A DNA stretch of 64,000 bases, taken from positions 276,193 to 340,192 of the forward strand of contig JAHEEK010000004.1 in the NCBI GenBank assembly GCA_024640765.1, given 5' to 3'. The notes beneath the pieces were generated by a model. The model saw nothing but the letters and a program-made list of their open reading frames with translations, was not told the origin of the DNA and did no database searches. Shown here in pieces: positions 18,927 to 27,808 of this stretch. The position numbers and the translations under genes were made by a program. Each line of letters starts with the position of its first letter. The first letter of the stretch is position 1. Origin of the DNA: Nereida sp024640765. Its GTDB lineage: Bacteria > Pseudomonadota > Alphaproteobacteria > Rhodobacterales > Rhodobacteraceae.

Positions 18927-20162
18927 TCATTGACGTGTCCGTTTGGCCAATTCTGCGTCCTCAGCCGCCCAGAGGCGAACCCCAGCCACCAGTCCCAAAA
19001 CTGCTTGGGCGCGCCATTCGGGGTTGGTTAAATTTGCAAGGTCTTGGGCGTCCGAAATAAACCCTAACTCGACCAAAACAGATGGAATATCTGGCGCCTT
19101 GAGCACCGCAAAGCCCGCCTGTCTGCGCGGGCGCGAGTTGATCCCGTCAACGCTGGCTTTGATGCCGCCCACCAATAGTTCCGCCAATCGATCGGCGCGC
19201 GGTTGTGTTTCACGCCGCGCTAGATCAATCAACACACCGGCTACAGTGTCGTCTTGCCCCACAAGGTCCACGCCGCCCAAAATATCACCCCGATCATGGC
19301 CGCGGGCCAACTGTGCGCTTGCCGCATCGGTCGCCTCATCCGCAAGGGTGTACACGGTAGCGCCCCGCGCCCCACCGCCGCTTAGCGCGTCTGCATGTAA
19401 CGATATCAACACATCCGCCTCCGTTTTATGGGCAATCGAGACCCGTTCACGCAAGGACACAAACACATCATCGTTGCGGGTCAAAATAACACGGTGCCCA
19501 TCGCGGATCAGCGCCTCACCCAAAGCCCGTGCAAAGCTCAACATAAGAGCTGCTTCTTGGTAGGAACCTACCTCGGCGCCCGGATCAATACCGCCGTGCC
19601 CGGGGTCCAAAACAATGGTCAGGCCCCGGTCGGGTACATTCATAGCGCTGTCTTGGACACCTGCCGAACCCTCAGGTGCCAATGCAACTCCGCGCCCATC
19701 TGCCTCAACAGCCGCGGCAAAACCGGCCTCATCCGTCTGGCGTAGAACAAAGCTAAGCATCGCGCCGCTGCCGTCTTGTTTGATCCGCATCTGCAATTTT
19801 CCAACGGTCATAGGCCCATCCAGCGTGAGCACCATCCGCGACCATCCAGCGCGAATTTGGCCAAACCCAATATCCGTTACACGTTGTGAGCGGATTATAT
19901 CACCAACATTAGCTTCGCCAGACAGTCCATTGAAATCAATAATAACTCTATGGGGAGAGTTCACATGCTTGATACGAAAAGGGACACCTCGGGTCAGTGA
20001 CAATTGCACATCAACACCGCGCCAGATGGGAGAAATAGAACTGTCCTGCACCCGCAAATCCGCCCGTGCCGTCAGCGTTTGTGCCGACAGACCGAATGGC
20101 TGCACAACCAAAGCGATACAGAAAGTAATAGCCAAAAAGAGACAGTTTGAAGAACGGGGCAT
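18927..20162 (-). CDS. N-acetylmuramoyl-L-alanine amidase (AmiC-like)
   Basis: Periplasmic zinc amidase of 411 residues that cuts the bond between MurNAc and L-alanine, usually in daughter-cell separation. It has a signal peptide (CLFLAITFCIALVVQPFGLSA), an N-terminal AMIN-like beta domain (about residues 30-140) and a C-terminal Amidase_3 domain with DPGHGGIDPGAE, SLHADAL and LVELGFISDAQD, which carry the zinc ligands and the catalytic glutamate. The ATG at 20162 is preferred over 20216 because it directly precedes the signal peptide. It lies 98 bp upstream of mrcA on the same strand. Confidence 0.94.
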   Translation of the reverse strand: MPRSSNCLFLAITFCIALVVQPFGLSAQTLTARADLRVQDSSISPIWRGVDVQLSLTRGVPFRIKHVNSPHRVIIDFNGLSGEANVGDIIRSQRVTDIGFGQIRAGWSRMVLTLDGPMTVGKLQMRIKQDGSGAMLSFVLRQTDEAGFAAAVEADGRGVALAPEGSAGVQDSAMNVPDRGLTIVLDPGHGGIDPGAEVGSYQEAALMLSFARALGEALIRDGHRVILTRNDDVFVSLRERVSIAHKTEADVLISLHADALSGGGARGATVYTLADEATDAASAQLARGHDRGDILGGVDLVGQDDTVAGVLIDLARRETQPRADRLAELLVGGIKASVDGINSRPRRQAGFAVLKAPDIPSVLVELGFISDAQDLANLTNPEWRAQAVLGLVAGVRLWAAEDAELAKRTRQ

Positions 20163-20219
20163 GACTAACCGTGCTGGTGTTTCATGAACAGTAGCGGACA
20201 AGCAGCGTGGGCGCAAAGC

Positions 20220-21398
20220 TTAGCCCGCACGCGCGGCCATAAAGGCAGTCAGTCGCGCCAACCCTTCAATAATGTCGGCCGTGCCTCGTGCATATGAAAA
20301 CCGCAAGGTCGTCGCACCGCGCACAGGGTCGAAATCCAAACCGGGGGTTACGGCAACGCCAGCCTCATTCAAAATTTCTGACGCAAACGCCCGGCTGTCG
20401 GCTGTGTACTCACTGACATCTGCATAAACATAAAATGCCCCATCCGGCGGTGCGATTTTGTTAAAGCCCGCCTTGGGCAACCCTTCCAACATCAAGCGGC
20501 GGTTTTTGCGGTACACATCCATATTCGCTTGCAGTTCTTCATCGCAATCCATCGCGGCTAAAGCAGCAACTTGGGCCACATGAGGGGCACAGATGAACAT
20601 GTTTTGGGCCAAGCGTTCAACGCGGCGAACCTGATCTTGGGGCACAACCATCCAGCCCACGCGCCAGCCGGTCATGCTGAAATATTTGGAAAACGAGTTG
20701 ATGACCCACGCGTCATTGCTGATCTCTAACGCCGTTACCGCTTTGGCCTCATACTCAATACCGTGATAAATCTCGTCACTGATGAAGGCGGCACCCTCTT
20801 CCGCGCAGGCCTCAATGAGCGCGCGCATCGCATCGTGGTCCAACATGGTGCCAGACGGGTTGGCCGGTGAGGCCACCAACATGCCATCAAACTTGCGCCC
20901 ACCGTCTTTGGCAGCATCGAAAATATCGCGCGCCACCGGCTGCAGGCGGTTTTCCGCGCGGGTTTGCAGATCAACAGGTTCCACATTGAGGGCTTTGAAA
21001 ATCTGGCGGTAGCTTGGATAGCCCGGCGCCCCAATCGCCACGCGGTCGCCTGCATCAAAAAGCGCTGTAAATGCCAAGACAAACGCGCCGCTGCTACCGG
21101 GGGTGATGATGATGCGTTCTGGATTTACCGCAACACCATACCAATCCATGTATAGCTGGCTGATACGCGCACGAAGCGCTGGCAAGCCTTTGGCGACAGT
21201 ATAGCCAAGCGCGTCGTCTTCCATCGCTTTTGCCGCTGCAGCGCGTGCGCCCGCAGGTGCACCTGTGCCGGGCTGGCCTACCTCCATGTGGATAATTGTC
21301 CGGCCCTCGGCCTCAAGGCGCGCGGCTTCTGCCATCACGTCCATCACAATAAAGGGATCAACCGTGCCTCGCACCGATCCTTGCCTTGAAGTTCCCAT
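20220..21398 (-). CDS. PLP-dependent class I/II aminotransferase
   Basis: Cytoplasmic aminotransferase of 392 residues. The fold-type I motifs are clear: IHMEVGQPGTGAP near the N-terminus, SPANPSGTMLD, DEIYHGIEY with the cofactor aspartate, and the Schiff-base lysine in NSFSKYFSMTGWRVGW. The C-terminus has the substrate-binding arginine region TTLRFSYARG. The ATG at 21398 follows a strong GGAGGG ribosome site. The amino acid used is not evident; aspartate-type or broad-specificity enzymes share this pattern. It is divergent from the M48 protease gene, with only 60 bp between the starts. Confidence 0.92.
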   Translation of the reverse strand: MGTSRQGSVRGTVDPFIVMDVMAEAARLEAEGRTIIHMEVGQPGTGAPAGARAAAAKAMEDDALGYTVAKGLPALRARISQLYMDWYGVAVNPERIIITPGSSGAFVLAFTALFDAGDRVAIGAPGYPSYRQIFKALNVEPVDLQTRAENRLQPVARDIFDAAKDGGRKFDGMLVASPANPSGTMLDHDAMRALIEACAEEGAAFISDEIYHGIEYEAKAVTALEISNDAWVINSFSKYFSMTGWRVGWMVVPQDQVRRVERLAQNMFICAPHVAQVAALAAMDCDEELQANMDVYRKNRRLMLEGLPKAGFNKIAPPDGAFYVYADVSEYTADSRAFASEILNEAGVAVTPGLDFDPVRGATTLRFSYARGTADIIEGLARLTAFMAARAG

Positions 21399-21458
21399 GA
21401 TGCCCTCCGATACTGCTTGTAAGTTCAAGATCAAACCCATGTGCGAAGGTCAATCATC

Positions 21459-22775
21459 ATGTCGGCGAAAGTTATCTTGGCGTGTGCGTTGTGTATTGCC
21501 GCCATCCCCGGTTACGCCGTGACATTGCTGCGCGATGCGGAAGTTGAACGCGGCCTGCGGTCGATTGCGCAACCTATTTTCCAAGCCGCCGGCCTAAGTG
21601 CGTTACGAACCAAAATTCTGCTGGTCGACAATCAATCGCTCAATGCGTTTGTGATCGATGGCTCAGCTATTTTTATCCACTCAGGCCTGATCATGCGCAT
21701 GGGCCGCGTCGAGGAATTGCAGGCCGTTATCGCACATGAAGCGGCCCACATTGCCAACGGGCATCTGGCACGCCGCGCCGCCAACTTTCAAAACGCGCGC
21801 ACCGCTGCGGGCATCGGAACGGCTTTGTCATTGATCGTCGGAGCCGCAGCAGGCAGCCCCGAGGCAGGTGCCGCCGCCGCTGTCGGTTCATCAGGGTCCG
21901 CGCTTCGCCGCTTTTTCGGGCACACCCGCGCCGAAGAAAGCAGCGCCGATCAATCCGGGGGCCGCTATATGGTGCGCGCAGGGATTGACCCAAGTGCGGC
22001 CGTTGATGTAATGCGCCTTTTTCGCGGGCAAGAGGCGCTAAACATTGGACGTCAGGACCCTTATGTGCGCACCCATCCGCTGACCCGTGACCGTATTCGG
22101 GCGCTTGAAGCATTTGCCGCAGGCAACGCGGGCGACTACCCAACCCCTGCATTAAACGCCGCGTGGTTTGAGATCATCCAAGGCAAGATCAGCGCCTACT
22201 CCCGCGCACCAAGCTGGACACTGCGCCGGACCCGCGGCCAAAACGACCACGTCGCGCTGATGCGCCAAGCAATTGCCCACCACCGCAAACCCGACCGCGA
22301 CAAAACCCGCGCCACACTAAAGCGGCTTGTCGCCAAAGCACCGGATAACCCTTACGTGCACGAACTTGACGGGCAACTGAAACTGGAAGGCCGTGACTTT
22401 GACGCGGCCGTTGCTGCCTACAGCCGCGCTGTGCGCCTTGCACCAAATGAGCCACTTATTCTGGGCGGCTACGGGCGCGCTCTGTTGGCGGTGGGTCAAA
22501 ATACGAAGGCCCGTGACACACTTGAACGGGCGCGCGCGCGCGATCCTCTTGATGGGCGCATCTTGCGTGATCTTGGTACCGCTTACGCCAAAACCGGAAA
22601 CAACGGGATGGCGTCCCTTAGCATTGCTGAACGCTATGCGTTGCGGGGCCGTTTAAAAAACGCCGCCATACATGCAAACCGCGCTGCAGGGTTGTTGCCC
22701 CGTGGCTCTGCCCCTTGGCAACGGGCCAATGATGTGCTTGCTGCTGCCAAGACCTCAGAAAAAGGAAAACGTTGA
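21459..22775 (+). CDS. M48 family metalloprotease with TPR repeats (BepA-like)
   Basis: Periplasmic zinc protease of 438 residues. A signal peptide (VILACALCIAAIPGYA) is followed by an M48 domain with the zinc motif AHEAAHIANGH and by the downstream ligand region EESSADQSGGRYM. The C-terminal 190 residues are tetratricopeptide-like helices such as AVAAYSRAVRLAPNEPLILG. BepA/YfgC proteins with this layout act in outer-membrane protein quality control; the same role is inferred here. The ATG at 21459 is chosen over a GTG at 21441 because it has AAGG upstream and starts the signal peptide. It overlaps the next gene by one base in TGATG. Confidence 0.93.
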   Translation: MSAKVILACALCIAAIPGYAVTLLRDAEVERGLRSIAQPIFQAAGLSALRTKILLVDNQSLNAFVIDGSAIFIHSGLIMRMGRVEELQAVIAHEAAHIANGHLARRAANFQNARTAAGIGTALSLIVGAAAGSPEAGAAAAVGSSGSALRRFFGHTRAEESSADQSGGRYMVRAGIDPSAAVDVMRLFRGQEALNIGRQDPYVRTHPLTRDRIRALEAFAAGNAGDYPTPALNAAWFEIIQGKISAYSRAPSWTLRRTRGQNDHVALMRQAIAHHRKPDRDKTRATLKRLVAKAPDNPYVHELDGQLKLEGRDFDAAVAAYSRAVRLAPNEPLILGGYGRALLAVGQNTKARDTLERARARDPLDGRILRDLGTAYAKTGNNGMASLSIAERYALRGRLKNAAIHANRAAGLLPRGSAPWQRANDVLAAAKTSEKGKR

Positions 22776-23530
22776 TGATCAGCCAAACTGCCAAAGCCCT
22801 CGCCTTTATGGTGGGAACCTCCCTGCTGGGAACCGCCGCACAGGCAACTGATTTATCTGCGTTAACCGCCGCTGAACGGGCTGATTTTCGCGCTGAAGTT
22901 CGTGCCTACCTACTCGAGAACCCAGATGTGTTGATGGAAGCTTTTGCAGTTTTGGAGCAACGCCAAGCGCAACAAGCCGCCCAAAACGATGCGCAGCTTT
23001 TGGCCGTAAACGCCAAGGCGCTTTATGAAGACCCCAACGCATGGGTCGGCGGCAACCCTGAGGGTGATGTGACAATCGTTGAGTTTATCGACTACCGCTG
23101 TGGCTACTGCCGCAAAGCACACTCGGAAGTTGAGCAGCTGGTCCAATCGGACAAAAACATCCGCCTCATCGTGAAAGAGTTCCCGATCTTGGGCCAAGAC
23201 AGTCTACGCAGCTCGCAATTTGCGATTGCTGTAAAGCTGCTGCACGGAAATGACGCCTACAAACTGGCCCATGATGCGCTGATTAGCCTGAAGCAAGGCA
23301 CGTCTGACACCACATTGGGCCGCCTTGCAAGCAGCCTTGGCTTCAACGGTGATGAGGTGCTGGCAAAGATGAACGGTGTGGAGGTCAAGGCGATCATCGA
23401 TGACAACCGTCTGCTGGGCCAGCGTCTATCTGTTACGGGCACGCCGACTTTTGTGATGGGTGATCAAATGGTACGCGGTTATGTCCCCTTGGACGGGATG
23501 CGCGATATCGTGGGCCAGGAACGCAGCTAA
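22775..23530 (+). CDS. DsbA-family thiol:disulfide protein
   Basis: Periplasmic thioredoxin-fold protein of 251 residues with a signal peptide (ALAFMVGTSLLGTAAQA). An N-terminal helical segment (FRAEVRAYLLENPDVLMEAF) resembles the ScsC/BdbD-type dimerisation region. The active site is FIDYRCGYCRKAHSEV (CxxC) and the cis-proline loop is VTGTPTFVMGD. It may oxidise or isomerise disulfides in exported proteins. The ATG at 22775 overlaps the stop of the M48 protease gene, so the two are translationally coupled, which suggests a shared role in envelope protein quality control. Confidence 0.93.
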   Translation: MISQTAKALAFMVGTSLLGTAAQATDLSALTAAERADFRAEVRAYLLENPDVLMEAFAVLEQRQAQQAAQNDAQLLAVNAKALYEDPNAWVGGNPEGDVTIVEFIDYRCGYCRKAHSEVEQLVQSDKNIRLIVKEFPILGQDSLRSSQFAIAVKLLHGNDAYKLAHDALISLKQGTSDTTLGRLASSLGFNGDEVLAKMNGVEVKAIIDDNRLLGQRLSVTGTPTFVMGDQMVRGYVPLDGMRDIVGQERS

Positions 23531-24831
23531 GCTGCGGACACTGGCATCGGAAGTTCATCACCGGTGTAGACGGGAAAATGTAGACCTACACGGGTACCCT
23601 CGCCAACTGTGCTGACCAGATCGAGACGGCCATTTGACTGCTCCATAAAGCCGCGCGCCATGGACAAACCCAAACCGGACCCCTCGCCAACTGGCTTGGT
23701 GGTGAAATACGGCTCGAACACTTTTTCCAGCAAATGCGGCTCGATCCCGTTTCCCGTGTCACTAATCCAAAGGCCGAGTGTTTCTTGATCCAGCAGGCGC
23801 GTTGCACTGGCATCAATCATGATGTGCCCTCCGTTTTGCATGGCATCGCGGGCATTAAGGATCAGGTTTAGCACCACTGTTTCAAGCTTACCTGCATCCA
23901 CATAAATCGCGGGCAGCCCCGTAAAGATGCCAAGTACAATCTGATGTCGGTCGCCCAGCAAACGTGCCGCAAGAGTGGTGACCGTATCACAAATCTCGCT
24001 AACGGAGGTCTTGCGCGACAAAAGGGTTGAACGGCGTGAAAAGGCCAGTAACAGGCTTGTCAGATCTGCCCCGCGCCACGCTGCGTCCTTAGCCTCACGC
24101 AGCAGTATTTCCAACTCCCACGGGTTCTTGGCCGTATTGCGCATCTCAAGGTTGCCCAAAATTACTGCGAGCAAATTGTTGAAATCATGGGCGACACCAC
24201 CCGTCAGCTGACCCAGCGCACGCAAACGGTCCGCGTCACGTTCACCCTCCTGAACGATGGTGATGGTGTCGCGAAATTTCGACAGTCTAAGCACTGCATA
24301 AGCAAGATACATCCCAAAGCCAGCCACTGAAACGGCCATGATTAGACCATTTGGGTAAAACCCAACCCGCGCTGAATGCACAGCCCCCATGCCAGCCGCA
24401 CATAAAATCAAAAGCATCAGTTCAAGGCGCAAAAACGTCGTTGTCATCGCCCTCATGGCCACCAGTCGCGCAGTCTCACCCGCAAACAACAGCATCCCCA
24501 ACACCTGTGCCGTGGGTTGCGGATAGGCGAACAGATACAAGATCAGACCAAGCAGCATGATGACCGTGACCGCAAACAAAAAGCCAACCCACAAAAACAG
24601 CCCAAAGCTGACGTACCGCGGCATCAAGCTGACCGTGGTCGCATATACAACAACCGCAATCCCGTAGGCCCCAAACATCAGCACGAACGCCGCATCATCC
24701 AGCCAAAAAGACAACATAATTGAGGCTGTCGCCATGATCGGAAGGCGCAGCCACATCTCGGGATTACTAAAATTATCGTTGGACTTTACGCCGCGCAAAT
24801 CAAAGCGACGCTGCACTAAATTAACTACCAT
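23527..24831 (-). CDS. Membrane-bound sensor histidine kinase (orphan)
   Basis: A 434-residue kinase with about six or seven N-terminal transmembrane segments (residues 30-195) and no obvious periplasmic sensor domain. The phosphoacceptor motif is GGVAHDFNNLLAVILGNLEM, the N box is NLILNARDAMQNGG, and the ATP lid shows WISDTGNGIEP, FEPYFTTKP and GSGLGLSMARG. The His box resembles the HisKA/NtrB-like class. No response regulator is adjacent, so the partner is unknown. Its stop overlaps the 3' end of the DsbA-like gene by 4 bp, tail to tail. The ATG at 24831 is used; a GTG at 24834 is possible. Confidence 0.92.
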   Translation of the reverse strand: MVVNLVQRRFDLRGVKSNDNFSNPEMWLRLPIMATASIMLSFWLDDAAFVLMFGAYGIAVVVYATTVSLMPRYVSFGLFLWVGFLFAVTVIMLLGLILYLFAYPQPTAQVLGMLLFAGETARLVAMRAMTTTFLRLELMLLILCAAGMGAVHSARVGFYPNGLIMAVSVAGFGMYLAYAVLRLSKFRDTITIVQEGERDADRLRALGQLTGGVAHDFNNLLAVILGNLEMRNTAKNPWELEILLREAKDAAWRGADLTSLLLAFSRRSTLLSRKTSVSEICDTVTTLAARLLGDRHQIVLGIFTGLPAIYVDAGKLETVVLNLILNARDAMQNGGHIMIDASATRLLDQETLGLWISDTGNGIEPHLLEKVFEPYFTTKPVGEGSGLGLSMARGFMEQSNGRLDLVSTVGEGTRVGLHFPVYTGDELPMPVSAA

Positions 24832-24893
24832 CACGCAGCAGTTTATACACCGCTTTGACAGCTGTCAGATGTTAATTACGCGCAATTTAAAAG

Positions 24894-26015
24894 TTATTCG
24901 GCCGCAGGTTGGTCCGCTTCAATTGCTTCTGCACGTTTTTCAACTTGCTTGACGATATGATCGACCATCTCCGCATTATTCATCTTATGGCTAGCCTTAC
25001 CCGCCAGATAAACCATACCGCTACCCGCGCCGCCGCCGGTAAACCCGACATCGGTCATCAGCGCTTCGCCGGGCCCGTTCACGACACACCCAATAATCGA
25101 CAGCGACATCGGCGTTTTTATATGTTCAAGGCGGCGCTCAAGGGTCTCAACGGTTTTGATCACGTCAAAGCCTTGGCGAGCACAACTGGGGCACGAGATA
25201 ATATTTACGCCGCGGTGGCGCAGACCCAGTGATTTTAGAATTTCAAAACCGACTTTGACTTCCTCAACGGGATCGGCAGACAGGCTAACGCGGATCGTGT
25301 CTCCTATGCCCATCCACAACAGATTGCCCAAGCCAATCGCCGATTTGATGGTGCCGCTGACCAAGCCACCTGCCTCAGTAATCCCAAGGTGGATCGGCGC
25401 ATCCGTTGCATCCGCCAGCTTTTGGTAGGCCGCAGCAGACATAAAGACGTCGCTGGCTTTGCAGCTGATCTTGAACTCATGAAAGTCGTTGTCTTGCAGA
25501 ATCTTGATATGATCGAGACCACTTTCAACCATCGCATCGGGGCACGGCTCGCCGTATTTTTCAAGCAAATGCTTTTCCAGACTACCCGCGTTGACTCCAA
25601 TCCGAATTGAACAACTGTGGTCGCGTGCCGCTTTGATAACTTCCTTGACCCGCTTTTCATCACCGATATTGCCCGGATTAATCCGCAGACACGCAGCACC
25701 GGCCTCAGCCGCCTCAATGCCGCGTTTATAATGAAAGTGGATATCCGCAACGATCGGCACGGGGCTTTCGCGACAAATCTCTTTCAACGCTTTTGACGAC
25801 GCCTCATCAGGCACCGAAACGCGCACAATATCAGCGCCCGCATCAGCCGCCGCCTGTACTTGCGCAATAGTACCTTTGATATCCGTGGTCAGCGTGTTCG
25901 TCATGGTTTGCACCGCAATCGGCGCATCGCCCCCCACCGGAACCGAGCCCACCATAATCTGGCGGCTCTTACGACGGTAAATGTTTTTCCATGGACGAAC
26001 GTGATTGATGGACAT
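24894..26015 (-). CDS. ispG: 4-hydroxy-3-methylbut-2-en-1-yl diphosphate synthase (flavodoxin)
   Basis: Iron-sulfur enzyme of the MEP isoprenoid pathway that converts MEcPP into HMBPP. The 373-residue length fits the bacterial one-domain form. Family segments include VGGDAPIAVQTMTNTLTTD near the N-terminus and IRINPGNIG-like LRINPGNIGDEKRV. The [4Fe-4S] cysteines lie in SCPSCARQGFDV and IIGCVVNGPGEA. The ATG at 26015 is preceded by AGAAGG at good spacing; a longer frame from 26066 has no support. It lies 147 bp downstream of the RodZ-like gene on the same strand. Confidence 0.96.
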   Translation of the reverse strand: MSINHVRPWKNIYRRKSRQIMVGSVPVGGDAPIAVQTMTNTLTTDIKGTIAQVQAAADAGADIVRVSVPDEASSKALKEICRESPVPIVADIHFHYKRGIEAAEAGAACLRINPGNIGDEKRVKEVIKAARDHSCSIRIGVNAGSLEKHLLEKYGEPCPDAMVESGLDHIKILQDNDFHEFKISCKASDVFMSAAAYQKLADATDAPIHLGITEAGGLVSGTIKSAIGLGNLLWMGIGDTIRVSLSADPVEEVKVGFEILKSLGLRHRGVNIISCPSCARQGFDVIKTVETLERRLEHIKTPMSLSIIGCVVNGPGEALMTDVGFTGGGAGSGMVYLAGKASHKMNNAEMVDHIVKQVEKRAEAIEADQPAAE

Positions 26016-26161
26016 CTGGCGGCCTTCTTTAAGTGTCAACCGTACCTTACAGTGCCGCGCGGGCAAGCGCCACGTCAGAGTTCACCGCAAGCGGATTTCT
26101 TGCACAGTGATACGAAATTTCACGCCAGAGAAAAGTGGAATTTGGCACCCTAGCCAGCGGC

Positions 26162-27703
26162 CTACTGATCAATCAGCGCTTTCAATGCCGGTGATGCGTC
26201 CATGTCCACAACCGAATATTTCGCACTGATATCTGATGCCGTAAGCGATACATTGCGCTCAGTGGCTGAACCGGACCCAACAGGACCAACCAGCGCGTCA
26301 CCAAGCTTGAGGTAGAGCGCCCCTGAATTACCCGCCCGCAACAGAGGACCGTCCACATCTGCAGGAAGAGTATATTGCTCACCCGGCTGCAAAGTCTTTT
26401 CAAACACGCGCGTTCCTTTTGCGTCCGTGATGCGCACCCATGAAGGTTGCGATGCAACAAGGCTTACACTGCCTTTTGCTGCAGCGACGCTCTCAATAGG
26501 GCGAGTGCGCGGGCGCGGCAAAACATCCGGGGCATCAAGGTTTTCAAGCAGTGCGAAAAGCTCACTATCTTCCAGAGGATCAGCAACAGAATAGGCTGCA
26601 CTCAGGTCAGCAGACGCAAGTTGCACGTTGTTTACAGTCGTTGCACCCTGCCCTGCGGGCCCAACGATTTGTCCGTTGACCTTGAAATAAAGCGATCCCG
26701 AATTGCCTGCCCGCAAAACGGGTGTCTCTTCGGTGACTGGCAGTGCATAGTTTTCACCTTTTTCGAGGACTTTCTCAAACAAGATAGAACCGTCGGCGCT
26801 TCGCACGCGCACCCATGTCGGGTTCACGGCAAACAAAACCACTTCCGGCGCGGGGCCGTCTACGACTTGAACCTGCGGGGCCCCGGCGGGTACATTCAAA
26901 GCAGCAAAATCAACACCACCTGTGGCAAATGTTCCGACTGTGCCTGGATCAATTGTAACAATCGGCGCGTCACGCGGGGTGAAAACCGGCACATCAAGCG
27001 CCTCGGGGCGGTACAGCCGGTCTAACGCATCGTTGTTGCGCGTCGGCGCAAGTGCAGCGGTTTGGGTGCCAGAGCCCGACGCGCCAGTGTTTAGCTGCGG
27101 CGCAGGCGCAAGGGGGTCGATGCTTGAGGCGACCACGGGGGTCTGCTCCACCGGTGTGAATTCAACTTGCTGGACTTGGCGCAAAATGGACATGCCACCA
27201 AACCCCATGCCACCGATTAGCGCAATCATAACGGCGACAGTACCAATGGCACCCGCATCAATACGCGCAAAAAGCGGTTCGGCTTTGGGTACAAACGGCG
27301 TAGCAGAGTCGTTGAATACATCACGGTACGCTGAGGCTGCCAAGGGGGCTACGGGGCGCGGGCTTGACGCCTCAGACGACATGCCATGCGCCGTGGCAAA
27401 GCCGCTTTCTTCACAGAACTTCTGAAAGGCCCACTCGGGGTCCATCTGTAGATAGCGTGCGTAGGAACGCACGTAGCCTGCAATAAAACCGGGGCTGTCA
27501 AAAGCACTAGGATTACTGTCTTCGATCGCTGAGATATATCCAGCTTTGATCCTAAGCTCACGCTGTACATCAAGAAGAGATTTTCCAAGGGTTGCCCGCT
27601 CGCCGCGCATCATGTCGCCGAGCTGCAGCTCAAAATCATCGAACCCTTTTGGGGCGACGATTTCTTCCTCGACATCCTGCGGTGCAAAAATGCGCCCGAT
27701 CAT
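26162..27703 (-). CDS. RodZ-like protein: HTH, membrane helix, two DUF4115 domains
   Basis: A 513-residue protein linking the MreB cytoskeleton to the envelope. In order: a cytoplasmic Cro-like helix-turn-helix (about residues 25-95, with GKSLLDVQRELRIKAGYIS), a linker, one transmembrane helix near residues 155-180 (GTVAVMIALIGGMGFGGM), a Pro/Ala-rich periplasmic region, and two copies of a DUF4115-like beta domain. Copy one contains NPTWVRVRSADGSILFEK and ends VQLASADLSAAYSV; copy two contains QPSWVRITDAKGTRVFEK and ends VSLTASDISAKYSV. Ordinary RodZ has one such domain. The start at 27703 follows AGGGC. A cell-shape role is inferred from the family. Confidence 0.88.
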   Translation of the reverse strand: MIGRIFAPQDVEEEIVAPKGFDDFELQLGDMMRGERATLGKSLLDVQRELRIKAGYISAIEDSNPSAFDSPGFIAGYVRSYARYLQMDPEWAFQKFCEESGFATAHGMSSEASSPRPVAPLAASAYRDVFNDSATPFVPKAEPLFARIDAGAIGTVAVMIALIGGMGFGGMSILRQVQQVEFTPVEQTPVVASSIDPLAPAPQLNTGASGSGTQTAALAPTRNNDALDRLYRPEALDVPVFTPRDAPIVTIDPGTVGTFATGGVDFAALNVPAGAPQVQVVDGPAPEVVLFAVNPTWVRVRSADGSILFEKVLEKGENYALPVTEETPVLRAGNSGSLYFKVNGQIVGPAGQGATTVNNVQLASADLSAAYSVADPLEDSELFALLENLDAPDVLPRPRTRPIESVAAAKGSVSLVASQPSWVRITDAKGTRVFEKTLQPGEQYTLPADVDGPLLRAGNSGALYLKLGDALVGPVGSGSATERNVSLTASDISAKYSVVDMDASPALKALIDQ

Positions 27704-27808
27704 ACACTGCCCTACCACAATTACCAAAATCGCACGCGCGATTCGAGGCGTACCCACGCCATTAAAAACTTAATAACACATAACGAACAGGATTACAGCA
27801 GTATGATT

